The notes under the pieces were generated by a model. It searched no databases and was not told where the DNA came from. It worked only from the letters and a program-made list of their open reading frames with translations. From NCBI GenBank assembly GCA_025024175.1, contig QCXZ01000075.1, forward strand, positions 4,216,001-4,280,000: a DNA stretch of 64,000 bases, in the 5' to 3' direction. The translations under genes were made by a program, and so were the position numbers. This document shows, one piece after another, positions 1 through 10,641 of the stretch. How positions within the stretch are numbered: position 1 is the first letter of the stretch; every line of letters begins with the position of its first letter. This DNA is from Rhyzopertha dominica (Eukaryota; Arthropoda; Insecta; Coleoptera; Bostrichidae).

Positions 1-1381
1 AACAAACAACTGGATATGCTTCAATATTTATTTTGTTCATGCACATTTCTCGAACTCAATTTATATACAAACATCTATAAGACACACATCCAGATATTGA
101 AAACGAGAATTGCTCCTCGGTTTAGAAATATTGCTCTTTAAAAATACTAATATACCGGGCAGGCAAAGAAGTCTGTGCGCCGTGCATTTTCAAACATTTA
201 TTACATAACTACATAGTGAAGACTACCTACTAATTAAGACGGCGCGAATATCCGATGCCTCACACTGACGTAACTAATTCAATTTTAACATGTTTTCTAT
301 TTTAGACGGTACTGATGTTAATGAAAAGAGAATACCGTTGGTTTCTAAATCGACACCTTCTCGGGCAAGTAGGCATAAGCTAAAATCAGCGTTGCCAGGT
401 TTTTGCATGAAGATTCTGCAAATTGAGAAAAATTAGATTGTATTTATTTCGATTACCATATCAGCTGACAGGACATTAAAATTTGGGCATTAGTCGATGT
501 ACTGTAATACGTAATACTGCAATATGTGTTTTCATTTGTCTTTTTAGTATTTAACAATCAACCATTACCTAAAGCTATCAGTTTAAAAAATATATAAACA
601 TGTTATAATATAAATGATTCCAGATTGTTAAATAGGTTAAACAGTCATGTTCATGTTTCAATTAATTAATAGTATTTTCCTTCTATTTTACTGGCTTGCT
701 TAAGTACAAGCTAAAACAGAATATTTAAGACATAATAAGAGAAATGTGGTTTTATATATCTTATATATTCTATAACTGATCTGCTTTATAAAGAAAAATA
801 AAAACAACTAGGACTTTAAAAGGACGGACTATCCGGCTTAGCTATTTCAGTTGAACACTAACCTTATCTTATATGTCTAATTTGTGAAGTAATATATTTA
901 CTATTTACACAATACAGCTCATGTTTGAATCATTATCTTTTTTTTTAAATTAACTACAAAGTTGTTCTGAAAATGAAAACACAATATCCATATTTGACTT
1001 ACTGTTCATGGCAATTTGCAAAGTGTTGCTAAATAACATTATCACAAAGCTATTTTTATTGTATTCTTTCAGAAAATAGGTTACCACTGTCCAGGTCAAT
1101 ACTGCTACACTATTTATTATTTTTGTTTAATTTTCATATCGTTTGTAAACCAAGTCAGCTGTGAGTAATCTGAAACATTATATTACACCTATCATATTTT
1201 TTTTAATTGACAAGTAAAATAATTTCGTTGTTACGCGCTCTATCTGAGTAAAAATTGACGGAAATGGCAACACCACGTAGCCATTGCGATACCACCAGGT
1301 TACCTGTTCTTTCTTAATAATTTAGCACGTTTTATGACACCGACGCACGAAACTTCTTTAATTACCCGGATTTCACGATTT
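1..1381. other. No gene recognised, AT-rich flank
   Basis: No coding run, RNA gene or recognisable repeat was found on either strand. On the minus strand this is the 3' flank of the proctolin gene; a possible AATAAA (TTTATT at 1382-1387 on the plus strand) lies about 130 bp past its stop codon. Confidence 0.5.
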
Positions 1382-1514
1382 TTTATTGACTGTATTCGTT
1401 AAAAAATAGAATATTTAAAAATTAGGTACATTCACATTTTTTTCTAGTGATTTAACATTCCGTTTCCGTAGACTGGGTCCGGGGCCGTGGCTCGGTCGTC
1501 TTTTGTTACTTGGG

Positions 1515-4500
1515 TTATTGGAAGGCAGGCACCTCTCTCTTGAACATGTATCTCCTGTCTGGGTGCCACCTGGGTGCTGGTTCCTGTTGGTAGTCTTCCG
1601 CTTTTTCCAGTTCGTTTTCAACTAACTGTAACAAACAGTCGATTATAAACATTTCACTTAACAATGTACTTTATGGATCTGTTACCATACTGAAGAATAC
1701 AGTCATAAAACGCCAAAGTTTGATGAGGCAATTATCGATACAGAATGTTAGTTAAAAATGTGAAACAACCGATTTATTTCTGTGAAAACAAAAATCTTTT
1801 TTTTTAATTTGCAAACATCTTGAAAGTGAATGAAACTAACCGAATTGAAATCCTAGTAATGTTTGGCTATGGATAAGTCATTTACTTCTACCATGCAATT
1901 TGCTTTAAAAAAGAACTAAACAAACCGTAGATTATCCTAACAGAAATATCCAGTTTTGTGAGATTATGATAGACACGTCCAATAATAATCCAAATTATGC
2001 AATTTCTTCGTCTTTCTTCTATCTTTTATTGCTTTACCTAAGTAGATTTATAAACATAATCTTTATGAATACATCAAAAATGACGAGGGATAAAGTAGAG
2101 TCATCGCAAAAACCTGTCAAATGACCAAAATTTCACAATCAACTGTGAGAAATATATGTAGCTGTAAATAGAATTCAGGACAGAAAAGTGCGAAAAGACG
2201 TTGGTTCGTCGTGAGTTTTCAAAGACGATCATGCAAGATAACAGATTAGTCATTCAACAAGGCAGTAACTATTGCAAATTAAGTAAAAAAAGGTGTGGCG
2301 GTGTTTTGTACAGAATAATCTGATGATATATTTCACAGAGTGAAATGACGTTCTTGTCGCCAAACTTAACAACGGTCTTACTTTGAGCTTGTGGGTAAGA
2401 TGTTGTCTTTTTCTAATATTAAAATTAGGCGCGATCAAGAATTTTGTACAACCTGTATTCTTCTGAGGTCGGAGCTGTCTACGAAGGGACCATAAACAGA
2501 ATCACCGTAATTAAATGGTGATAAAACTAACGTATCACACAGATAATTTTTTTAACTTGTTCTTAGGAGCTGCCTAAGATTGTAAATTATTTTTAGGTTA
2601 GCGTAAGATCTTCCATGGGTTTTAAAACGTAATTGGTTATCAAGGATAAGACCTAAATTACATGCAGACGCTGCGACTTAGATGCACTCATATTGTATTT
2701 TTATGTTTAAACTAATTGCTATATCGTTGTACTCCTCGGACTTAGGAGGTATTCCAAACAAAATCATTTTAGATTTCATAGGATTTATATTCAACGAGTG
2801 CGCAACGGATGCAGAATACAGTTTATTTAAATCTGATAACAGCTTCTTCTCGAGATCGGTAACATTATCTTTACTAAAAAAAACAGAATTTGTGTATCAT
2901 CTGCATAGAAGTGACATTCAGCGAATTTTACAGCAGGAACGGTAACAGATGTATACAGGGTAAATAATAGGGGTCCTAAGATTAACCCTTATGGAACCCC
3001 ACAGTGTACAACAGATGAACTTGAAAAAACTTTCCAATTTTAACAATTTGGTTCCTATTGGACAAATAACTCTGAAATAGCCGCAATGCGTCTAGCCTCA
3101 AACAAGTTTTGCAGAATAGCTAAAAGTAGTTCATGACCAAGAGTATCAAACGCACTGCAAAAATCGAGGAGGACCAGCAGACACGCCTGACCAGAATCCA
3201 TAGCTGTCATAACCAACACATTATTTATAAATATATTGGTAAAATGTTTGGATCATTAAAATTTATTTATAATTGTATACTTTCTGAACTTCATATATTA
3301 GTCCATTCAAAAAGTCCATAGGATGACACATAGATGGTGTTACTAGATTTTTTTCCATATGATACGGTGGAAACCAAGCAATGGCTTGATAAACATTATC
3401 CGAACTCTGCTCCATCGAGACAAATGGTAGAGAGGTGAATTGCTGAATTTAAACGTAATCGTACCAGCATGCACAAATAAAGCAGAGTGCAGTGCACGCC
3501 CAAATTCTGTTATTCCAGAAAACATTAAAAAAATCTATAAATTGGTTATGAACGATCGCAAATTGAAGGTGCACGAGCTAGCTGACATTGTAAGTCAGTG
3601 TTCTTACCATTTTACACGAACATTTAGGTATGCGAAAGCCGTGCGCAAAGTGGGTGCCGCGTGAGCTCGACCAAAAGCAACAACTATTTGATGCTTCAGA
3701 GGAATGTTTGGCGCTGTTAAACCGCAATAAAATGGAATATCGTCGATATGTGACAATGGACGAAACATGACTATTACACACCAGAATCCAAAAGACAGTC
3801 AGCTGAGTGGATAGCAGTCGACTAACCGAATCCAAAGCGAGCAAAGACGCAACAGTTGGCCGGTAAGATGATGGTGTCTGTATTTTGGGATGCGAACGGA
3901 ATAATATTCATACTATCTCCAAAAAGGAACCATCATCAACACTCAACAGCGACTATTACTGTGCACTCTTATATCGATTGAAGGCTGAAATCGCAAAGAA
4001 ACGACCAGATTTGCAAAAGAAAAAAGTGTTGCTTCACCAAGACAATACACCGTGTCACTAATCGATGAAAACGATGACAAAATTGAATCAATTGGGCTTC
4101 GAATTGCTTACTCACCCACCGCATTCTCCATATTTAGCGCCCAGTGACTTTTTCCTGCATTCAGATCTCAGGAGAATGCTTGCTGGAAAGAAATTTAAGT
4201 CCAATGATGAAGTAATCGCTTATTTTGACGAGAAATAGAGATCGTACTATAAAAGTGGTATCGAAAAGTTGGAAAATCGCTATACTCGTTGTATCGCCCT
4301 CGAATGCATTTATATTGAACAACAAAATCGAATTTTGTCAAAATTTTGTTTTTTTTTTACTTATCCTATGGTCTTATCGAATGACCTGTTATCTATATAA
4401 AATTGACTCATTGAATGACCACCAGTTCTTATCACTCACTAGACAAATTTGATTTGTAATATAAATAACAACATAATAAGACGTTTGGTGTACTTGTTCT

Positions 4501-7500
4501 TGACTTTTTAAATCTTATGTTAATAACACGAGAAAAATAGAAATAGAGGCAATCAACTTGATAATTCAAACATAATTTTTCGATTAATCAACGCAACATT
4601 CCTGAAATCAAAGCAATGGAAGATGCAACGATAAAGGAAGACCTAACACGCAAACATCAAATTCAACACCAATAGCTAAGCGAAAAATGCTCTTCATTTC
4701 ACAAGATTCTCAGATACGAAATCTTTGCGAAACAAGTGCGTACTTAGCCAAATCAGGAATCATCAGTTCTTACGGAACGATTCAAATTACGCCCAGGATA
4801 ACTGCTATTTGCACAACACGACTATAAAGCACACAAAGGAGCTCTTTTTCCAAACCTATCCATTATTTCTGTTCTTTATCCATCCCAGTCCGGCACCACA
4901 ATGGTCCTTCCGTCACGCTTCGCCGATCTTCGAGCCAGTTACCGCAGAAAGGCGCTCATCTCCACTCGATCTAATAACCCGCGATAATCAGATCGCGGAG
5001 GCCTTGTCGAATTGAAGAACAAGTGAAAGCAGATGTGGTCATATCCTTCTCGATCGCGCTTCCTGCAAGCCACCAGACAATGGGCAGGCAGCACCGGTTG
5101 CGTCACAGTCTGTTGGCTTCGTATCGCTCCAGATTGCTTTTTGTTGAGGTGCGATTATTCCTATTACGAAACGCGAGCACCATCGTTTTGTTTACTGGAA
5201 TGCTCGCCCTGACGGAACGACTTGGCTAAGTGAATGGTTAATTGACAATGCCAGATATTGCAGAGAGATAAAATTGAGCTCATATGGTTTCTTTTTTTTT
5301 AGTCTGAAACAAGCGGTTGTAAACTAGTTTAGCTTGATTAGTTAGGATAGTCAAAAATTAGAACATTTTTTGCAATTATGGACGCGAGTCAGTTACAACA
5401 ATGTGCCTCCCTTCTTATTAAATTGGAGAATCTTGGTGTGCATGGTAATCTGCTAAGGTGGCTAAAATCATACTCATCTAATAGGAGGCAAGTTGTAACA
5501 ATAAAAAACTCAGTATCGTCTTCAGTACCTGTAACATCCAGTGTACCGCAGGGCTCTCATCTAGGTCCTCTGCTATTTCTTATTTTTATTAATGATATTG
5601 GTAATGTTATTCAACACTCAAATTATCTACTGTACGCAGACGATATGAAAATTTACAGAGAAATAACTAACTTACATGATGCACTGCTTTTGCAAATTGA
5701 TTTAAATAACTTATACTGTACCAGAAATTATTTATATCTAAACCTAGACAAGTGCTATCACATCACTTTCACGAGAAATAGGCTGTCAGTCCCCACTAAA
5801 TATGCAATAAACAACCACACCCTTAACTCTATTAATAAAATAAAGGACCTGTGCGTCATTGTGGACAGCAAACTAAGATTTGAATTGCACGTTGAAGAAA
5901 TAATACAGCGATCGCTCAGAAACTTAGGTTTTATTTTTAAAACCACAACTAAATTTACCAATATAAAATCATTTAAAATTCTCTATGATACCTTTGTGCG
6001 CGGCCATCTAGAGTATGCCAGTGTCGTCTGGAATCCGTCGTATTACAAATACATTAACCGAATTGAACGCGTACAAAAAAAATTCATTGGTAAGCTTAAT
6101 TATAAGTTTAACAGAGATCTCCACACCTTGACTTACGAATATAACCTAAAAAAGCACAATATGACAAGCTTAAGCAAGCGACGCGAGAATTTTGATATTA
6201 TCTTTCTGTACAAGGTAGTTAACTAGGTGTTGTCAACGTCTTTAATTAGTCACGTAAATATTAATACTCCTCTATACCCTTTTATGACTAAGAGTACATT
6301 TCATGTTTACACTTGCAACACAAGTCACTGCCATCGTGTAATTTACACTTATAACTCGGCTTATACTCATCTCAATATTTTTTCACTATCATTAACATCT
6401 CTTAAAAAGATCTTAAAAGAACCATAACTATAATTGCTAAACTGTTAAAAATAACATTACAGATGTAACTTATTCAATCACAACTCCTCTCACCCCTAAT
6501 TACTTAATTTAAATACGCTACCTAGTGATTTCCTGTTTTGGATTCTCTGAATCTGTTGGAAAGTCAATGTAATAAATAAATAAAATAAATAAATGTGCCA
6601 CACTTAGGGGTTCTTTCGTGTGCTGACAATTTTTTCAGAATGTTTTATAACTTTTTAATAAAAAAGTCTTCTTTAAAAATTTGGAGAATTACACCCAGTC
6701 ATTTAAAACAGACGGTTAAAAAGTTAATTAAAAACGGCCTTTTTATGTGAATAAGGGTGTAAACAGAAATAAGAAATAACATTGTCTGTATGTCGGTACA
6801 AGTGAATTTTGTGAAAATTTCGAAAAAAAAGAGATTCGTTATGTAAAATTAATAAATCCAAAAAGGAAATCTGATTATTAATTTCTTTCGTAACTGAGCA
6901 TATAAGAAATTTATAAAATTAAGTAAACTGTTTTTGGATCATATGAATTACTGTAAAAAGACACAATATAAGATCTACGTAACGGTACTAGAATTTAACT
7001 TAAGAAGAGAAACAAGTGTTTTTGAAAATACCTTTTTCCAAATTATTCATAGAGAGTTCAGCTAAAATGGACATATCTAAACCCGCCTTTGGTATAAAAT
7101 GTTTGTTTCAATTAAACCTTTTGATAGTTACATAAATTCACCATGTTACAAATTGGCAAAATGGCGAAATTGGATTCTTCGTGAAACTTTAGACCTAAAA
7201 AACTCATTTGCCATTAAAAATAAACTTGATTTGACCAACAAACTTAAATATTGCTTTTTTGTTCTTTATGATATAAACAATAATTTATTTCCTTCCATTT
7301 CTCCACATGACTGTTTAAAAATTTTGCGTAAACCACTTTGTTTGTGTTAGATCAATTTTCTTTTCTGTTTTAATAAGAAAAATTTACATAGAAGTCGAGT
7401 TTAGCTATGGCTTTAGCTTAATTCTATGAATAATTTAGAAATAGATATTTTACAAAAAAAAACAAGTGTTTCTTTTCTCACGTTAAATTCTGGTACCGTT

Positions 7501-10500
7501 ACGTAAATGATGTAATTCATATAATCTAAATAACCTTGCATGCTTCTATAAATTTCTGTTATGATACAGACAATATTATTTCGTATTTCCCTTTACGGCG
7601 TTATGGTTTCGTCTTAAATTTGCTGGTCTTGACTTGTCCCCGCGTCACCAAATTATTCTCCTCTCGTGGATTAGATATAGCCTTTTTTTCCCCCAATTTT
7701 CGGTTTTAAATCATTCATTTTCATACAATGATTGCAATCTAGTTTAATATGTTGGACAAACGTGGAGATCTCTTTTAATTAGAGGTAGGGATATTTCGAA
7801 AAGTATAAATATACAGATATTGTAACAACAAATTCTTCATTAGCTAACCATTTGTTGTTAAATAAACACACTACCACCCTAGACAATTTAAATTCATTAC
7901 ATATGCGTATGTGCAATAAATGATCAAAATTAAATTATTTGGAAATGTATACAATTATATATAATATAAAATTTTGCAATTTCAATTGTCCAGTTCTAAA
8001 TTAGTTATTTGATCTAAATTAACATTACGTATGTTTTGCTGGCATGTAAGTGGCTTCTTGACTTAGGGTGAAGTTTCTTTGTTATGTTATTCTGGTACTG
8101 ACGACGGCTATTTTATTAGCTGAAAGCTCTTTACATTTTAATGAATAAAGTGGATTAAACTTAAAGTATAATTTTTAAAGAAGACAGGTAATTATTATAA
8201 AAAAAATCACTTTGAGAAATGGATCAGTTTTCAATTTCTATAACTTTCTTAAAACGTCGATTTTCAGTTTTTGCAACGCGAAACAGATTTTTGGGAGTTC
8301 CCTAGCCTCTCTCGTCTTCTATTGGATCTAGCAGAACACTCTATGACATTCTCCCCACGTGATAAATTTTTTGCAGAATGTTCTATGGCTTTCTCTGAAC
8401 ATCTATTTTCGATTTTTAGAACGCAAGATATTTTCGACAATGTGTCACACTTGAAGCTTGAGGGGTTCCCTAGTCTTCGTGAAAAATGAAAAATTGTGAG
8501 TCTAAAATTTCCAATATAATAAACATATGCTCTAAACTCAATCATAACAGAGGTATTAAAGAGGAAGTGATCAATATACAGGTAGATTTATAAATATTTA
8601 TTATATTGGACACTTGAGACTACTATGGTTGCTACATAGGAACACCTTTTCAGTACTTCAAACGCGGAAGACCTTAGAAGCTAATTATAAGTAGATAATC
8701 TCCTATTGACATTTTAATAGAGAACCCACATAACTATTTTTGATGATACTAGTTATGGGGTGGGGTGCTGGGTGGTTGCATAGTAACTATAAAGCTAATA
8801 CATTCCTTGAGCTACCGGGGAAGGATAGCCTAGAGTTGTACCCTTCCAAATACAAAAATAAAACGTAGTAGTTACTGGAATTGAAATTGAATTTAATCAA
8901 TTGCTGCAAGGATTATAGTGCAATCATCCAACCCATTAAAATGGTTCTCAAATTCGTTGGAGTAGTTACATGCGCCGTAATACATCCTGCATGCGAATGT
9001 CATTGAAATATAAACATATGTATAGTCCTAAATTTTCTGGTGCAAGATGGTGCCAGCGAATTCGAACCATGAGAGCCCATAGTGAGCTTTCTGTCTTGAG
9101 TTTACTTATATTCCATCGTATGACTATGAAAACCCGCAAATAGTTTTAAACAAGCTAAGAATACTCGACACCTAATAATCATTTATAATTTACCCGTTTT
9201 TGTTTGCCACAAAACCCATTTTACACCACCCACGACGTTTTGAACGCCCCCCGTAACTCAGCGCTGCACGAAAACATGCCCTTGGCTAGTTTTAGAGTTT
9301 TTCAGTAGCAGCGCACAAAAATCCGAACAAAAAACGCGCTTCTTTCACCTTCAAACGAGGAGCGCTCCGGGCAACAGTTTTTTGTCACTTTTTTTTAAAG
9401 CCTAATGCGTTTTTATCAGTAATTTGGTTATACTAATGCGCATATCACGTTCAGTTGTTCGCTGTTTGTCGGTCGAATTAGTTTTATCTTTTGGATTGAC
9501 TTTCGCGATTGACGCGAGTGAAAGACGTAATTTTGAGTGAACTGAAGTGACTAGTGCTGGGATTACTTTCGGCAAGATGATGAAGGAGTATGTTGATGCC
9601 GAAGATCGTAAGTAAAAAAAGTCATTAAATACAGAAGTATTAAATATTTAAACTACAACCCACGTGCCTTTTGAATCAAATCCAGCGGACTAGATGAACT
9701 TTTCATTCGCCCCGTTATTTTATTTTAGTTACTTTATTTTATGCCAAATAATAATAAAACGTTCTGTTTCGAAACAAAATGTAGCTACAATATGTTAGAC
9801 AAAGAATGTGTACCACGTAGACCTTCAATTAGCCCTTTCTAGGATACTACGCACATTCAAATACTGAAACATTTGCATCCGGTTTCTTTGCAATTTTATC
9901 GATTAAAATGGTGTCGCCGTGATACTTCAACTCGCTTGTTTCAAACGGAATGTAAAATTTTTATTTCTTTTTTTTTAGATAAGATAAGCCTTGTTTGACA
10001 TTAATAACAGCTAATAGTTGACAGCCTGCCTGGTGAAATAAAATTATTATAATTAATAATATTAATAAACAGGGTGGTCCGTTTAAAATAACTAAGTTAG
10101 TTTACACTTTTGGTACAACCGGAAGTCCACGATCTTCGAACTACTTTTATCTTATAAAGAACTTCATTTTGTACAACCTCCAGTGCGGAGTTTAATGGAA
10201 AGTTTCTTCTGTACACCAACATTCAGTCTCATCCACTTTCGTACCGCTGGAAACTTTAGAATTGTCATTACGTCCTAAAGAATTTCTAAATTAAAATACA
10301 AAACTCCGGTTGTCGAGCGGAAATTGCTTGCGTTGAAATAAAAGGATTTTTACGAGATTGTAATAAATTTCAATACAGCAGGTTGGAGAATAGGGAAATT
10401 AATAAACTTCTTTTGTTAATAGACGAACGTTTAATTATTTGTGTAATTATATTACACTCCTTCTTTCCGGAGATAAAAAAAATATGGGTTAAACACTTAC

Positions 10501-10641
10501 ATCTTTCAGCAGTTCTCGTAGTTTGTCGATTCTGTCGTTGTTTGATCTAGTGGGTAGATATCTCGTCGATACACATTTGCTAAAAAGGAACATCGCAAGT
10601 ACTGTGTAGAATAGTGCTGAGGCGAAACGGCTTAGCTGCAT
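1515..10641 (-). CDS. Proc: Proctolin neuropeptide precursor (two coding exons)
   Basis: Coding exons are 10501-10641 (47 codons from the ATG at 10639-10641) and 1515-1625 (36 codons plus TAA). Exon 2 is bounded by a TTTCCAG acceptor at 10650 and a GAT|GTAAGT donor at 10500; the last exon follows a TTGTTACAG acceptor at 1626. Both junctions are phase 0, giving an 83-aa protein. Residues 1-26 form a signal peptide with a hydrophobic core (ALFYTVLAMFLF). The next five residues are RYLPT, the exact proctolin pentapeptide, followed at once by Arg for proprotein cleavage, then the helix-prone DRIDKLRELLKD. The C-terminal exon has an acidic stretch, a WHPDRRYMFKR segment and a PAFQ end. Known: proctolin is a secreted myotropic/neuromodulatory peptide of arthropods acting through a GPCR. 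The 8.9-kb intron between the coding exons holds transposons and a plus-strand exon. The RYLPT exon is near certain; the pairing with the 1.5-kb exon rests on phase, orientation and splice sites, and a further exon between them is not excluded. Confidence 0.85.
2240..3240 (-). mobile_element. Decayed jockey/CR1-type LINE reverse transcriptase fragment
   Basis: Read on the minus strand and allowing frameshifts and stops, the sequence gives the fingers motif DFCSAFDTLGHELLLA (from about 3190), then LILGPLLFTLY, then the catalytic YADD box (FYADDTQI, near 2850), then the thumb region and the conserved VYGPFVDSSDLRRIQVVQNS block, ending with IRKRQHLTHKLK near 2400. This is the order of the C-terminal half of ORF2 of jockey/CR1-clade non-LTR retrotransposons. 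No 5' part is present and the coding frame is broken many times, so it is a dead, 5'-truncated copy inside the large proctolin intron. The 3' tail is not clear. Confidence 0.75.
3298..4391 (+). mobile_element. Degenerate mariner transposon
   Basis: Imperfect terminal inverted repeats are visible: GTCCATTC-AAAAAGTCCATAGGAT at about 3301-3324 against the reverse complement of 4361-4387 (GGTCATTCGATAAGACCATAGGAT). Between them, broken plus-strand frames give mariner transposase landmarks in order: KNIKKIYKLVMNDRKLKVHE (helix-turn-helix, about 3520), VLLHQDNTPCH (second catalytic Asp, about 4029) and THPPHSPYLAPSDFF (third catalytic Asp region, about 4111-4155). Multiple stops and frameshifts mean it cannot make transposase. 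Length (about 1.1-1.3 kb) fits mariner. It lies beside the LINE relic in the proctolin intron. Confidence 0.8.
4392..5377. other. Unassigned spacer
   Basis: No gene or transposon family could be recognised. The 4870-5230 part is clearly richer in GC than its surroundings and has no long credible frame; it could be the remnant of an unidentified repeat or a 5' piece of the LINE that follows. Confidence 0.3.
5378..6592 (+). mobile_element. 5'-truncated jockey/CR1-type LINE, nearly open frame
   Basis: A 282-codon open frame begins inside the reverse transcriptase: WLKSYSSNRRQVV, the SVPQGSHLGPLLFLIFINDI block, the catalytic LYADDMKIY box, the DSKLRF thumb motif, YASVVWNP and IERVQKKFI, in the usual order of jockey/CR1 ORF2. 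The frame meets one in-frame TAG at 6224-6226 and then continues open to 6427. An (AATAAA)n-like tail at 6571-6592 marks the 3' end, typical of these elements. The N-terminal endonuclease and RT fingers are missing, so the copy was truncated at insertion. It is far better preserved than the LINE scrap at 2240-3240. The first ATG of this frame is just the first Met in a fragment, not a gene start. Confidence 0.85.
7030..7350 (+). mobile_element. Penelope-like element RT fragment
   Basis: An 83-codon open frame at 7099-7350 contains YINSPCYKLAKW, then LDLKNSFAIKN, then a degenerate VLYDINNNLFPSI and CLKIL. Penelope-like (PLE) reverse transcriptases carry a RPIVSSxxSPTYKLxK block, a KNSFxIKNS stretch and a motif resembling DVxSLFTNIP in the same order and spacing. 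Upstream frames give KPAFGIK, like the KxHKPxxPLRPIV region. This is a short relic with no ends. A second PLE trace, a terminal repeat, lies at 58.9-59.1 kb. Confidence 0.5.
7351..9164. other. AT-rich spacer without recognised gene
   Basis: Nothing assignable apart from the short tandem duplication at 8270-8480. It lies within the large proctolin intron. Confidence 0.4.
8270..8480. repeat. Imperfect tandem duplication
   Basis: Two roughly 100-190-bp imperfect units. Elements recur in order: a CGATTTT start, GAACACTCTATGACATTCTC versus GAATGTTCTATGGCTTTCTC, and GGGAGTTCCCTAGCCTCTC versus GGGGTTCCCTAGTCTTC. Open frames on both strands here (72 and 93 codons) are by-products of this repeat and match no known family. 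Confidence 0.4.
9165..9960 (+). promoter_or_regulatory. Promoter / first-exon module, copy A
   Basis: This 0.8-kb block is homologous along its length to 54595-55375 (copy B). The best conserved part is the core promoter CGCATATCACGT-CAGTT-TCGCTGTT-GTCGGTCGA-TTAGTTTTAT at 9440-9487. TCAGTT at 9451-9456 fits an arthropod initiator with +1 at 9453, and AGTTT falls at +28 to +32, one mismatch from a DPE. The probable exon (9453-9607) ends in GATC|GTAAGT and copy B also ends in GTAAGTAAAA. Homology extends upstream (CACCCACGAC, CCCCGTAA, GCACGAAAAC) and into the intron (AACAATAAAACGTTCTGTTT in B, with AATAATAAAACGTTCTGTTT in A). It sits in the large intron of the minus-strand proctolin gene. Confidence 0.6.

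Noticed and set aside
6227..6427. Separate 66-aa gene
   Set aside because: It is the in-frame continuation of the LINE RT after a TAG codon, not an independent start.
8264..8545. 93-codon minus-strand and 72-codon plus-strand frames on the same DNA
   Set aside because: Explained by an imperfect tandem duplication; no known protein pattern.
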